Below, piece by piece: positions 1 through 8,801 of a stretch of 64,000 nucleotides of DNA; position 1 is the stretch's first letter, and each line of letters begins with the position of its first letter. The position numbers and the translations under genes were made by a program. The notes under the pieces were generated by a model. The model had not been told where the DNA came from. It saw only the letters and a program-made list of their open reading frames with translations, and did no database searches. This DNA comes from Tundrisphaera lichenicola (GTDB taxonomy: Bacteria; Planctomycetota; Planctomycetia; Isosphaerales; Isosphaeraceae). The stretch lies in assembly GCF_051175385.1 (NCBI RefSeq), contig NZ_CP195106.1:3844001-3908000 (forward strand). The letters are read 5' to 3'.

Positions 1-23
1 CGGACTCTCCGCGAGGGAGTCCG
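1..23 (+). terminator. Hairpin at the window edge
   Basis: CGGACTC at 1-7 pairs with GAGTCCG at 17-23 around a short loop, and GCCTTGTTTC follows. This could be the intrinsic terminator of a plus-strand gene lying left of the window. The T-run is weak, so the call is tentative. Confidence 0.35.
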
Positions 24-106
24 GCCTTGTTTCGTTCGAACCCGACTTCTGGGTCGCGAATCGCCGCGAATTCAGGGAGGAGATCGGGGAGGTATCGAAC
101 GCCAAC

Positions 107-140
107 GACCCGGCCCGGGGCATCCTCCCCGGGCCGGGTC
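107..140 (-). terminator. 14-bp stem hairpin downstream of the CAP-domain gene
   Basis: The arms 107-120 and 127-140 are perfectly complementary (14 bp, GACCCGGCCCGGGG and its complement) with a 6-nt loop. It lies 33 nt past the stop of the minus-strand CAP gene, which fits transcript termination. There is no clear U-tract on either strand, so it may work as a GC-rich, bidirectional or processing hairpin. Confidence 0.55.
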
Positions 141-173
141 GCACACGATCTCGATCCGAAGGATCGCGATGAA

Positions 174-1337
174 TCAAGCAGCGTCGGTGTTGTTGATCGC
201 CTTCCAACGAATGCCGTTCGACACCCAAGAGGGCTTGGAGGGCTTGGGAGCCGGGGCCGGGGCCGGGGCCTTGGTGACGACAGGAGCCGGTGCGGGCGTC
301 GGTGCCGGGGCCGGAGCGGGAGCCGGGGCAGGAGCGGGTGCCGGAGTGGGCTTCGGGGCCGGGGTCGCGGCGGCCGGGACGTCCTGGAGGACCTGGGCGG
401 CGGCGATCGGGGCCGCCTTCGAGGGGTCAAAGACGAAGTCGGTCTTGGTGTTCACGTCGCCCACGTGGATCGTCCGATCCTGGACGACCTTCCCGTTCAG
501 GGTGACGGTGACCTCGTAGTCGGCGTTCGGGGCGACCGGGACCTGGTAACCTCCGGCCCCGCTGGTGGTCGTCTGGTACTTCGCCCTGGTGGCGAGGTTG
601 ACCGCGGTGATGGTCAGGCCGCCGTTGCCCTCGCCGGGCGTGTAGAAGTCGTCATTGTTGGAGTCGTTGTAGGAGACCCCGAGGATCTGCGGCCCCAGGC
701 CTTGACGGCTCCCGAAATCCTGCGTCAGCACGATCGGTCCGACGCCGTTGGTGGTGTGGACGATGCCGATCCCGACTTCCTGATAGGCGTCCTGGGGAGA
801 CGTCCCGGGCTGGAGCAGGTTTTTGTAATGGCCATCGTCCGCGACGCCCCAGTCGAACAGGAAGGACTGGAGGGCCTGATCGGCCGACTGGGCGAAGGCG
901 TAGGTGTTCTCCCCCTCGGAGGTGGGGTTGGTGTAACCGCCGGCGGAGAAGCGTCCCCCCAGCCCGATCCCGTTCGGGCCTTTGTGCGTCTGGACCGAGT
1001 TGTCGGCCTGGAACTGGCTCTGGTCCTGGGCGATCGAGTCGAGCGTCGAGCTGACCGCGAGCGGCGGCTGAGGGGTTGCGGCGCCCAGCTTGGCCTGGAG
1101 GCCGGCCACCGTGAGCCCATAGGCGTCGAGGGTCGCCTGGACGTCGCCGCCGAGGTTGGCGGTCAACTTCTCGCCCGCCGCCTTGGGGTCGGTCCGGACC
1201 AGGTTGATCAGCTCGACGACATATTGCTTGTCCGCGGCGAGGCCCGCGACGCCGCTCAGCACCTGACGGGTTTCGAGTCGCTCTAGCATCGGGGTCCGAC
1301 GGAGGGTGGGACGGGTCACGGAGACCTCCTTGGCCAT
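174..1337 (-). CDS. Secreted CAP/SCP-domain protein with Pro-Ala-rich tail
   Basis: This 387-aa protein begins at ATG 1337; the open frame continues upstream but that part has no protein-like character. Near the N-terminus is MLERLETRQVLSG, the LE-x-R-x-LS motif common at the start of planctomycete exported proteins. Residues of about 35-210 look like a CAP (SCP/PR-1) domain, with INLVRTDP, a GENTYAFA stretch and a DDGHYKNLL stretch. An Asp/Asn-rich NDSNNDDFYTPGEG segment then leads into a carboxypeptidase-regulatory-like beta domain (VTVTLNGKVV), followed by a long PAPAP tail. Bacterial CAP proteins are generally extracellular; the substrate is unknown. The Pro-Ala tail may span or attach to the cell wall, which is inference. 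The family call is moderately secure. Confidence 0.8.
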   Translation of the reverse strand: MAKEVSVTRPTLRRTPMLERLETRQVLSGVAGLAADKQYVVELINLVRTDPKAAGEKLTANLGGDVQATLDAYGLTVAGLQAKLGAATPQPPLAVSSTLDSIAQDQSQFQADNSVQTHKGPNGIGLGGRFSAGGYTNPTSEGENTYAFAQSADQALQSFLFDWGVADDGHYKNLLQPGTSPQDAYQEVGIGIVHTTNGVGPIVLTQDFGSRQGLGPQILGVSYNDSNNDDFYTPGEGNGGLTITAVNLATRAKYQTTTSGAGGYQVPVAPNADYEVTVTLNGKVVQDRTIHVGDVNTKTDFVFDPSKAAPIAAAQVLQDVPAAATPAPKPTPAPAPAPAPAPAPAPTPAPAPVVTKAPAPAPAPKPSKPSWVSNGIRWKAINNTDAA

Positions 1338-1932
1338 ATTCTTAATCCGCCCTTGAGGGGCGTCGGTCGAGGGTCTGATCGCTCCGACATCGGAGCGAGT
1401 CGGGTCGGGAAGATTCGATAAAACTTGAGGAATTTCGTCGGGGTGAGCGTCTGGCGTTGGGCAGGCGGAGCAAGTAAAAAGCAAGCCCCGTGCCACATCT
1501 CCGAGATTGTCGGCGAGAATCGCGATATTCGGGACGCAAGTCAATGCGGGAGAATTGCTTGAAAAAAATGGGGTCCTCGAAACGGAGTCGAGGTGCTCCG
1601 GACGCTCCGGTCGACCTTGTGGATCGCGTCGACAACGGCATCCGACCAACTTACAACGGGACGAAAATTACAAGGTTCTTTGTCGTTTTCGATTTGCAGA
1701 ACTTTCGCTCAAGTTTGGAGTTATGGCGGACGGAGGCTCGGTGATTTCGGCCGGATCTTCGTTCGGTTTGGGGGGGAGATTCGGTCTTGAGGGATGGCTC
1801 GGAAATTGCGGAAGACTTCCAATCGGCGACCGGCCGGGATAGCCTGGGGGCCGGGCCGGGAATGAGGCCGAGATCCGGGTTCGCGAGTGCGACGCGGCTC
1901 GATCGCCGCTAGCCCGACGGAGCATCAATGCG
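1338..1932. other. Divergent intergenic region, no gene seen
   Basis: This 595-bp spacer lies between the divergently transcribed CAP gene and the phosphohexomutase gene, so it must hold both promoters. It has local AT-rich patches (about 1555-1570 and 1660-1690), but I could not pick out convincing paired -35/-10 elements. The short open frames on both strands overlap each other and lack protein-like composition. Confidence 0.5.
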
Positions 1933-3777
1933 ATGGCAGCGACCGACGACGTCATGAACCTGGTCGCCGAGGCGGAGTCGACCGGCAAGCTCTCGGCCTC
2001 GGCCTCGGTCAATATCCGCCGATGGTTGACCGAGCCCCCGTTCGCCGCCTACCGGGACCGACTGGTCGAGGATGTCCGGGCGGGTCGCTGGGAAGTCCTG
2101 GACGACGCCTTTTACGCGGTCCTGGAGTTCGGGACCGGCGGTCGTCGAGGCAAGATGTACCCGGTCGGGACCAATGTCCTGAACAACCGGACGATGGCCG
2201 AGAGTGCCCGAGGCCTGGCCGACTACATCACCGCGAACAAGGGGGCCGATGCCCCGCGATCCTGCGCCATCGCCCGAGACACCCGGCACAACTCGGCCGA
2301 GTTCGCCGAACTGTGCGCCCGGGTCCTGGCGGCGGCGGGGTTCAAGGTCTACCTCTTCCCCGAATACCGCTCGACCCCCCTGCTCTCCTTCGCCGTCCGC
2401 TACCTGAAGTGCGACGGCGGGATCATGATCACGGCCTCGCACAATGCCCCGTCGGACAACGGATTCAAGTGCTACGCCGCGACCGGGGGCCAGGTGATCC
2501 CGCCGGATGACTCGGGGATCATCGCCCGGGTCAAGGAGGCGTCCGACCGGGAGATCCCCGAGGCGGACTACGCCAAGGCCGTCGCGGATGGCTCGATCGT
2601 CCTGGTCGGCACCGAGGTCGACGAGGCTTACACCTCGGCCGTCGTCGGCGAGTCGGTCAGCCCGGCTCGGGACGTCTCGATCGTCTACACCCCGATGCAC
2701 GGGGTGGGCGTGACCTCGGTGGCCGCCTCGCTCCTGAAGGCGGGCTTCGCCAAGGTGAACGTCCTGGCCTCGCAGAAGACCCCCGACGGCGACTTCCCCA
2801 ACGTCCCCGGGCACGTCTCGAATCCCGAGATCCCCAAGACCCTGGATGCCGCCATCGCCGAGGCCAAGGCCACGGGCGCGGATCTGGTCCTGGCCAGCGA
2901 CCCCGACGCCGACCGGATCGGCGTGGGGTTGCCCGTCACGGGCGACCCGAGCGGCGATTGGACCACCCTGGACGGCAACCAGATCGGGGCCTTGCTGGCC
3001 GCCTTCGTGATGAAGGAGACCAAGGACCGGGGCAAGCTCCGCGACGACCACTACCTGGTGACCACCCTGGTCTCCACCGAGATGGTCCGCGACCTGGCCC
3101 ATCGCGAGGGCGTGGCCATCGAGGACGACCTGCTGGTCGGCTTCAAGTGGATTGCCCAGCGGATCGACGAGCGAGGGCCGGTCGGGTTCCTCTTCGGGTT
3201 CGAGGAGTCGCACGGCTATCTCAAGGGGACCCACGTCCGGGACAAGGACGCCGCGGTGGCCTCGCTCCTCTTCGCCGAGCTGGCCGCGACGGTCAAGGAT
3301 CGGAAGCAGACGATCCTCGAATATCTCGACGACCTCTACATCGACGTCGGCCACTACGGCGAGCGTCAGGTCAACAAGACCCTGGAAGGTCGGGAGGGGG
3401 TGGCCCAGATCCAGAAGCTGATGGCGGCCTTCCGGGCCAATCCCCCGAAGTCGGCCGGAGGGCTGGCCCTGACCGAGGTCCGCGACTACAAGATGCATGA
3501 GGTTCGCGCGATCTCCGGCGGGGGCGGCACGAAGCCCATGCCCGAGCCCTCGGGGGACATCCTGATCTTCCAGACCGAGGCCAAGGGGACCCGGTTCGCC
3601 GTCCGCCCGTCGGGGACCGAGCCCAAGATCAAGCTCTACCTGTTCGCCCGGAGCGATACCGAGGGCGTCACCGACCGGGGCAAGCTCGCCGAGATCAAGG
3701 CGAAGACCGCCCGGCAGATTGACTTGATCGCCCAGGATATCGAACAATTCATGCGCGACACGCTTTCCGCCACCTGA
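1933..3777 (+). CDS. Phospho-sugar mutase (phosphoglucomutase/phosphomannomutase family)
   Basis: This 614-aa alpha-D-phosphohexomutase interconverts hexose 1- and 6-phosphates in the cytoplasm and feeds glycogen, nucleotide-sugar and envelope synthesis. All four hallmark loops are visible: the phosphoserine loop TASHNAPSDNGF (Ser169), the Mg2+ loop DPDADR (323-328), the sugar-binding loop EESHG (424-428) and the phosphate-binding loop RPSGTEPK (558-565). The length and the N-terminal helical extension resemble the PgcA-type phosphoglucomutases of about 580 aa. Sugar specificity cannot be read from the sequence. It stands alone, followed 37 nt later by uvrC on the same strand. Confidence 0.93.
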   Translation: MAATDDVMNLVAEAESTGKLSASASVNIRRWLTEPPFAAYRDRLVEDVRAGRWEVLDDAFYAVLEFGTGGRRGKMYPVGTNVLNNRTMAESARGLADYITANKGADAPRSCAIARDTRHNSAEFAELCARVLAAAGFKVYLFPEYRSTPLLSFAVRYLKCDGGIMITASHNAPSDNGFKCYAATGGQVIPPDDSGIIARVKEASDREIPEADYAKAVADGSIVLVGTEVDEAYTSAVVGESVSPARDVSIVYTPMHGVGVTSVAASLLKAGFAKVNVLASQKTPDGDFPNVPGHVSNPEIPKTLDAAIAEAKATGADLVLASDPDADRIGVGLPVTGDPSGDWTTLDGNQIGALLAAFVMKETKDRGKLRDDHYLVTTLVSTEMVRDLAHREGVAIEDDLLVGFKWIAQRIDERGPVGFLFGFEESHGYLKGTHVRDKDAAVASLLFAELAATVKDRKQTILEYLDDLYIDVGHYGERQVNKTLEGREGVAQIQKLMAAFRANPPKSAGGLALTEVRDYKMHEVRAISGGGGTKPMPEPSGDILIFQTEAKGTRFAVRPSGTEPKIKLYLFARSDTEGVTDRGKLAEIKAKTARQIDLIAQDIEQFMRDTLSAT

Positions 3778-3814
3778 TCGAACGATTGACGGGGAAGGAC
3801 CCCGCGGGGCATCC

Positions 3815-5143
3815 ATGTCCGACGCACCATCGAAGGCGATCGAACCGCGCGAGAAGGTCCGGGGGTTCCCCACCACCCCCGGCCTCTACCTGATGAAGGA
3901 TGCCCAGGGGCGGGTCATCTACGTCGGCAAGGCCAAGAACCTCCGGGCCCGGGCGGGGTCCTACTTCCAGAAGACCGCCGCCGAGGACAAGCGGATCTGC
4001 GACTGGGTCGGCGAGATCGCCGACATCGACTTCCTCGTCGCCGACAGCGAGGTCGACGCGCTCCTGATGGAAGCCCGGCTGATCAAGGACATCCAGCCCC
4101 GGCACAACCAGGACCTCAAGGACGACAAGTCGTTCCCCTACCTCCAGATCACCACCGGGGACGACTTTCCCCGGGTCAACTTCACCCGCGAGCCGCTCGA
4201 ACGGGGGGTCAAGCTCTATGGGCCCTTCCCCCGGGCCAAGAGCCTCCGGGGGGCGATCCAGGTCCTCCAGAAGATCTTCAAATTCCGGACCTGCTCGCTC
4301 GACATCGAGGAGGGGGACGCCCGATGGCGGTGGTTCCGCCCTTGCCTGCTCCACTCGATCAACCAGTGCACCGCCCCGTGCAACATGCAGATCGACAAGG
4401 AGTCGTACCGGAAGGACATCCGCCGGCTCCGCCTCTTCCTGGAAGGCAAGAAGGACGTCGTCCTGGCGGAGGTGGAGGCCGAGATGAAGGAGGCCAGCAA
4501 GGCCCTCCTGTTCGAGAAGGCCGCCCGGCTCCGCGACGAGTTGAAGGCCCTCCAGAACATCAATCTCCGGGGCGACCTCGACAAGCATGCCCAGCCCGAG
4601 GTCTTCTACGTCGACCCCAGGAAGGGCCTGAAGGGGCTGAAGAAAGTCCTCGGGCTGGAGTCGATCCCCCGGACGATCGACTGCGTCGACATCGCCCACC
4701 TGGGCGGGACCGAGACGGTCGGCTCGCTGGTGACGTTCATCGACGGGCTCCCGTTCAAGCCCGGCTATCGACGCTACAAGATCAAGAGCGTCCGGGGGAT
4801 CGACGACTACGCCTCGATCCGCGAGGTCGTCTCCCGGAGGGTCCAGGGGCTCCAGGAGCGTGACGAGCCGTTCCCCGACATCTTCATGATCGACGGCGGC
4901 AAGGGGCAGCTCAACGCGGCGCTCTCGGTCTTCGAGACCCTGAAGATCGCGCCCCCGACCCTGATCTCCCTGGCCAAGCAGAATGAAGAAATCTACCTGC
5001 CCGGCCGCTCCGACCCGATCGTCCTGAAGCGGACCTCGTTCTCGCTGAGGCTCCTCCAGTACGCCCGAGACGAGGCCCACCGCTTCGCCCAGCACTACCA
5101 CCACATGTTGCGGAAGAAGCGGACTTTGGGAGAAGATGGTTAG
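3815..5143 (+). CDS. uvrC: UvrC-type excinuclease subunit, short form lacking the C-terminal HhH domain
   Basis: UvrC makes both incisions in nucleotide excision repair with UvrA/UvrB. The 442-aa product has a GIY-YIG nuclease domain (PGLYLM at 22-27, IYVGKAKNLRAR from 35), a UVR motif near 210-245 and the RNase H-like endonuclease domain. That second domain shows CVDIAH (Asp292), the IDGGKGQL loop (Asp360) and DEAHRFA (His422), so both catalytic centres look complete. It ends straight after that domain. Standard UvrC proteins are about 600 aa and end in a helix-hairpin-helix pair that is absent here. No frameshifted remainder follows, since the Uma2 gene begins at once, so the short form looks native. 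A Cho-like nuclease is less likely because the RNase H domain is present. Confidence 0.9.
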   Translation: MSDAPSKAIEPREKVRGFPTTPGLYLMKDAQGRVIYVGKAKNLRARAGSYFQKTAAEDKRICDWVGEIADIDFLVADSEVDALLMEARLIKDIQPRHNQDLKDDKSFPYLQITTGDDFPRVNFTREPLERGVKLYGPFPRAKSLRGAIQVLQKIFKFRTCSLDIEEGDARWRWFRPCLLHSINQCTAPCNMQIDKESYRKDIRRLRLFLEGKKDVVLAEVEAEMKEASKALLFEKAARLRDELKALQNINLRGDLDKHAQPEVFYVDPRKGLKGLKKVLGLESIPRTIDCVDIAHLGGTETVGSLVTFIDGLPFKPGYRRYKIKSVRGIDDYASIREVVSRRVQGLQERDEPFPDIFMIDGGKGQLNAALSVFETLKIAPPTLISLAKQNEEIYLPGRSDPIVLKRTSFSLRLLQYARDEAHRFAQHYHHMLRKKRTLGEDG

Positions 5144-5174
5144 TCGTCGAGCGCATCACGATCGAGGGTCGATT

Positions 5175-5861
5175 ATGAGCACCGCCAGGCCGCCGGCCGT
5201 CGCCCCCCTGATCGCGGGCCAGAAGCTCAGCCAGGCCGACTTTCACGAGCGCTACGAAGCCACGCCGCCGGGTTTCCGGGCGGAACTCATCGGCGGAATC
5301 GTCGTCATGCCAAGTCCCGTCGGGAACCGTCACGGGATTATTTCCGCAGGTGCTCTCTTCTGGCTGGGTTATTACCGGAGTCGAACCCGGGGGGTCGAGG
5401 TCTCCGATAATGCAACCGCAATCCTGGACGACCTCGGCGAGGTGCAGCCCGACGCCCTCCTGAGGATCAAGCCCGAGAATCGAGGACAGACCCGCAAGCA
5501 TGGGAAATATATCGGAGGGGCTCCCGAACTTGTGGTCGAGGTCGCCGATAGCTCGAAGGCGACCGATCTCGGTGCCAAGCTCGCCGATTACGAGCGGGCC
5601 GGAACCCGAGAATATGTCGTGCTGGCGATCGAACCCGACGAGGTCCACTGGCACGAGCTTCGGGACGGCCGACTCGTCCGGGTCGCGCCCGACCCCGATG
5701 GCCTCTACCGATCGCGAGTCTTCCCGGGGCTCTGGCTCGATCCGAATGCCTTACTGAACGACGATGGGTCGGCCCTGGTCGCGGTGTTGGAGCGTGGACT
5801 TGCCACGGAAGAGCACGCGGCCTTCGTCGCAGACCTGGCGGCCAGGCCGGAACGCCGTTGA
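5175..5861 (+). CDS. Uma2-family (DUF820) PD-(D/E)XK nuclease-like protein
   Basis: This 228-aa protein starts at ATG 5175. It shows the DUF820 layout: FRAELIGGIVVMP near the N-terminus, then VQPDALL with the catalytic-type Asp, and PELVVEVADSS with the E-x-A arrangement, followed by YVVLAIEPDEVHWH. Uma2 proteins have a restriction-endonuclease fold and are hugely expanded in planctomycetes and cyanobacteria, yet their cellular role is unproven. It is sandwiched between uvrC and the ABC-F gene on the same strand with short spacers, so cotranscription is possible. I would not assign a restriction role from sequence. Confidence 0.88.
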   Translation: MSTARPPAVAPLIAGQKLSQADFHERYEATPPGFRAELIGGIVVMPSPVGNRHGIISAGALFWLGYYRSRTRGVEVSDNATAILDDLGEVQPDALLRIKPENRGQTRKHGKYIGGAPELVVEVADSSKATDLGAKLADYERAGTREYVVLAIEPDEVHWHELRDGRLVRVAPDPDGLYRSRVFPGLWLDPNALLNDDGSALVAVLERGLATEEHAAFVADLAARPERR

Positions 5862-5876
5862 GGTGAATAGCACACG

Positions 5877-7784
5877 ATGATCCTCGTCTCCGCCAACGGC
5901 CTGGGCCGTCAATATTCCGGCGATCCGATCTTCCAGGACCTCAAGTTCGAGGTCCGGGCCGGAGAGCGTATCGGCCTGGTCGGTCCGAACGGGGCCGGCA
6001 AGACCACCTTGATGCGCCTGGTCTCCCGGATGGATCAGGCCGATTACGGTAGCCTTTACGTCCGGCCTGGCGTCCGGGTCAGCCTCCTCCGGCAGGAGCC
6101 CGACTTCGGGCCGGAAGAGTCCCTGATCTCGGTGGCCCGGTCGGGGCTGGCCTCGCTCCTGGACATCCAGGAGGAGATGGAGGAGGCCGCCCGCGAGATG
6201 GCCGAGGCCGAGGATGAGGCCGAGAGCCTCCGGGCCTCGCGCAGGTATGAGGAGCTTCGCGACCGGATCGAACATCAGGACGCGTACTCGATCGACCACC
6301 GGGTCGAGGAGATCCTGGGCGGGCTCGGGTTTCCCACCAGCGACTTCGAACGGCCGGCGCGGACGTTCTCGGGGGGCCAGCAGTCCCGGATGATGCTGGC
6401 CAAGCTCCTCCTGGAGAGCCCCGACCTGATGCTCCTGGACGAGCCGTCGAACCACCTCGACATCCAGACCACCGCCTGGCTGGAAGCCTACCTCTCGCGG
6501 CAGTCGGTCGGGATGATCGTGGTCAGCCACGACCGCTATTTCCTGGACAAGGTTGTCACCCGGATCTGGGAACTCTACGAGGGGAAGATCGACGTCTACC
6601 CCGGGAACTACACCCAGTACTGGAAGCTCCGGACCGAGAAGGCCAAGGTCCTCCAGCGCCAGTTCGAGAAGCAGCAGGACTACATCGCCGAGCAAGAGGC
6701 GTACATCCGCCGATACGGGGCGGGACAGCGGGCCAAGCAGGCCCACGACCGCGAGAAGAAGCTGGCCCGGGTCGAACGCGTCGAGACGATGCGCGAGATC
6801 ACCGGCCCGCCGATGGGGTTCGGCGAGGTCGATCGTTCGGGCGACATCGTCGTCGAGGCCCGTCGGCTCACCAAGTCGTTCGACAAGCCTCTGTTCAGCG
6901 AGTTCAACTTCTCGATCCTCAGGGGCCAGTGCGTGGGCGTGCTCGGCCCCAACGGGGCGGGCAAGTCGACGCTCATCAAGACCCTGATCGGCAAGGTCAC
7001 GCCCGACTCCGGCGAGGTGAAGCTCGGGCACAAGGTCCTGGTGGGCTATCACGACCAGGGGCTCGAATCGCTCCCGCCCGAGACCACCGTCCTTCGGGCG
7101 GTCTGGCCCGAGGACGACCCCGACTGGGTCCAGGGGGACGTCCGCGACCTCCTGGCGAAGTTCGGCCTCTCCGGCGACCTCGCCTTGAGGAACGTCGGCC
7201 AGCTCTCCGGCGGCGAGAAGGCCAAGGCCGCCCTGGCGCGGCTCTCGGCGACCTCGGCCAATCTCCTCGTCATGGACGAACCGACCAACCACCTCGACAT
7301 CTGGGCGTGCGACGCCCTCGAACGGTCCATCCGCGAGTTCGAGGGGACCGTGGTGGTCGTCTCGCACGACCGCTATTTCCTCAATCAGGTGGCCGATCGG
7401 ATCGTCGTCGTCGCCGATGGGCGGGCCCGGGTCGTCGAGGGGGATTACGAGACCTATCAGCATCTGGCCGCGCAGGAATTGGAGGCGGCCGCCCGGAAGC
7501 AGGCCGCGCAGGCCGCCTCGGCCGCCCCGAAGGAGACGCCGAAGTCCGACGGCAAGTCCGAGAAGCGGAAGCGGAAATTCCCCTACCGGAAGACCCCCGA
7601 CCTCGAACGCGAGATCGCCGAGGTCGAGGCCGAGGTCGCCGAGCTGGAAGATCTCCTGGGCCAGCCCGCCCTCTGGAAGGAGACGCTCAAGGCCATCGCG
7701 ACCCAGGACCGGCATACGATCCTGAAGGAAAAGCTGGCCCAGCTCTACGAGCACTGGGAAGAGGCGGTCGAGCTGAACTCCTGA
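5877..7784 (+). CDS. ABC-F family ATPase
   Basis: This 635-aa cytoplasmic ATPase has two tandem ABC domains and no membrane segment, the hallmark of ABC-F factors that act on ribosomes rather than in transport. The first Walker A is GPNGAGKTT (36-44), with signature FSGGQQ and Walker B/D-loop LMLLDEPSNHLDI. The second Walker A is near residue 356 (GPNGAGKST), with LSGGEKAK and LLVMDEPTNHLDI. The inter-domain linker is charged and helical (LRTEKAKVLQRQFEKQ), and the C-terminus is Lys/Glu-rich coiled coil (about 560-630). The layout is closest to the Uup/YheS type. Whether it serves translation, repair or antibiotic protection cannot be told. The start is ATG 5877, preceded by GAGGTGA. Confidence 0.93.
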   Translation: MILVSANGLGRQYSGDPIFQDLKFEVRAGERIGLVGPNGAGKTTLMRLVSRMDQADYGSLYVRPGVRVSLLRQEPDFGPEESLISVARSGLASLLDIQEEMEEAAREMAEAEDEAESLRASRRYEELRDRIEHQDAYSIDHRVEEILGGLGFPTSDFERPARTFSGGQQSRMMLAKLLLESPDLMLLDEPSNHLDIQTTAWLEAYLSRQSVGMIVVSHDRYFLDKVVTRIWELYEGKIDVYPGNYTQYWKLRTEKAKVLQRQFEKQQDYIAEQEAYIRRYGAGQRAKQAHDREKKLARVERVETMREITGPPMGFGEVDRSGDIVVEARRLTKSFDKPLFSEFNFSILRGQCVGVLGPNGAGKSTLIKTLIGKVTPDSGEVKLGHKVLVGYHDQGLESLPPETTVLRAVWPEDDPDWVQGDVRDLLAKFGLSGDLALRNVGQLSGGEKAKAALARLSATSANLLVMDEPTNHLDIWACDALERSIREFEGTVVVVSHDRYFLNQVADRIVVVADGRARVVEGDYETYQHLAAQELEAAARKQAAQAASAAPKETPKSDGKSEKRKRKFPYRKTPDLEREIAEVEAEVAELEDLLGQPALWKETLKAIATQDRHTILKEKLAQLYEHWEEAVELNS

Positions 7785-7918
7785 GGGGGTCGTTACAGAT
7801 CTCCCAGGAGGTTCCACGTCCCGCTCGAGCCGCGAAGGGCGGGTGTCGCAATTCGCCTTTTCGAGCGTATCGGTTATCTTGAGAAGAGGCCGATCGCCCA
7901 CGCCGGAAAGCGTCAAAC

Positions 7919-8782
7919 ATGCCCGATCCTCAAAAAGTCCTCACCTCCCTCCGAAGGGCGACCGAATTATTTCGAGCCACGCCCGGGCGACACGGGTGCC
8001 TGATCACCCTGGACGACACCGTCGAGGACGTCCTGGTCGTCGGCGACCTCCACGGCAATATCCCGGCCTTCCGCCAGGCGCTCCTCAAGGCGGACCTGGC
8101 CCGGCATCCGGCCCGACATCTGGTCCTCCAGGAGTTGATCCACGGGCCTCGCCACTATCCCGACGACGGGGGAGACAAGTCGCACCAGCTGGTCGACGTC
8201 GTCTCGGCCCTGAAGGGCCAGTTCCCCGACCGGGTCCACCTGATCCTGGGGAATCACGAGCTGTCCGAGCTGACCAACCGGCCGATTGCCAAGGGTGGCG
8301 TCGCGCTCAACGCGCTGTTTCGTCAGGGGATCCAGACCGCCTACGGCGCGTTTGCCGAGGAGATCTATCAAGCCTATCGCGACCTCTTCGCGGCATTGCC
8401 CCTGGCGGTCCGGACGCCCAACCGGGTCTTCCTCTGCCACTCGATCCCCGACCCGATCGACCTGGAAGAGTTCGACGTCTCCATCTTCGAGGCCGAGGAG
8501 TGGTCCCCCGAATCGATGGCCCGCCACGGTGCCGTCTATGCCCTGACCTGGGGGCGGAATACCGACCCCCAGAATGTCGACCGATTCGCCGATCTCGTCG
8601 ACGCCGACTGGTTCATCACCGGGCATCAACCTTGCGATGAAGGGTTCCGACAGGCCAATCATCGGCAGATCATCATCGACGGGACCGACCCCTATCCGAC
8701 CTGCTGCCTCTTCCCGGCCCGAGAGGTCCCGACCATCGAGTCCCTGATGGGCGGGATCCAGGTCCTGCCGATGTCGGTCTGA
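7919..8782 (+). CDS. Calcineurin-like metallophosphoesterase
   Basis: This 287-aa protein carries the metallophosphoesterase signature: VVGDLHGN (GDLHG 42-46), LILGNHELSEL (GNHE 111-114) and a late FITGHQP motif supplying metal-binding His. Such enzymes use a di-metal centre to hydrolyse phosphomonoesters or diesters; members close to this layout are Ser/Thr protein phosphatase-like. There is no signal peptide, so it should be cytoplasmic. Its substrate is unknown. It has its own spacer of 134 nt after the ABC-F gene and is convergent with the ammonium transporter gene. Confidence 0.9.
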   Translation: MPDPQKVLTSLRRATELFRATPGRHGCLITLDDTVEDVLVVGDLHGNIPAFRQALLKADLARHPARHLVLQELIHGPRHYPDDGGDKSHQLVDVVSALKGQFPDRVHLILGNHELSELTNRPIAKGGVALNALFRQGIQTAYGAFAEEIYQAYRDLFAALPLAVRTPNRVFLCHSIPDPIDLEEFDVSIFEAEEWSPESMARHGAVYALTWGRNTDPQNVDRFADLVDADWFITGHQPCDEGFRQANHRQIIIDGTDPYPTCCLFPAREVPTIESLMGGIQVLPMSV

Positions 8783-8801
8783 ACCGGAGGGAGTCCGGAG
8801 A

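Noticed and set aside
36..70. Possible tRNA T-arm (GTTCGAACCC)
   Set aside because: No acceptor or anticodon arms can be formed around it.
1909..3876. 655-codon open frame antisense to the phosphohexomutase gene
   Set aside because: It is a shadow created by strong GC3 bias. Its translation is Gly/Arg/Asp/Leu-rich without domains, while the plus strand has all catalytic motifs.
5751..7916. 721-codon frame antisense to the ABC-F gene
   Set aside because: Same GC-bias effect; low-complexity translation opposite a complete ABC-F protein.
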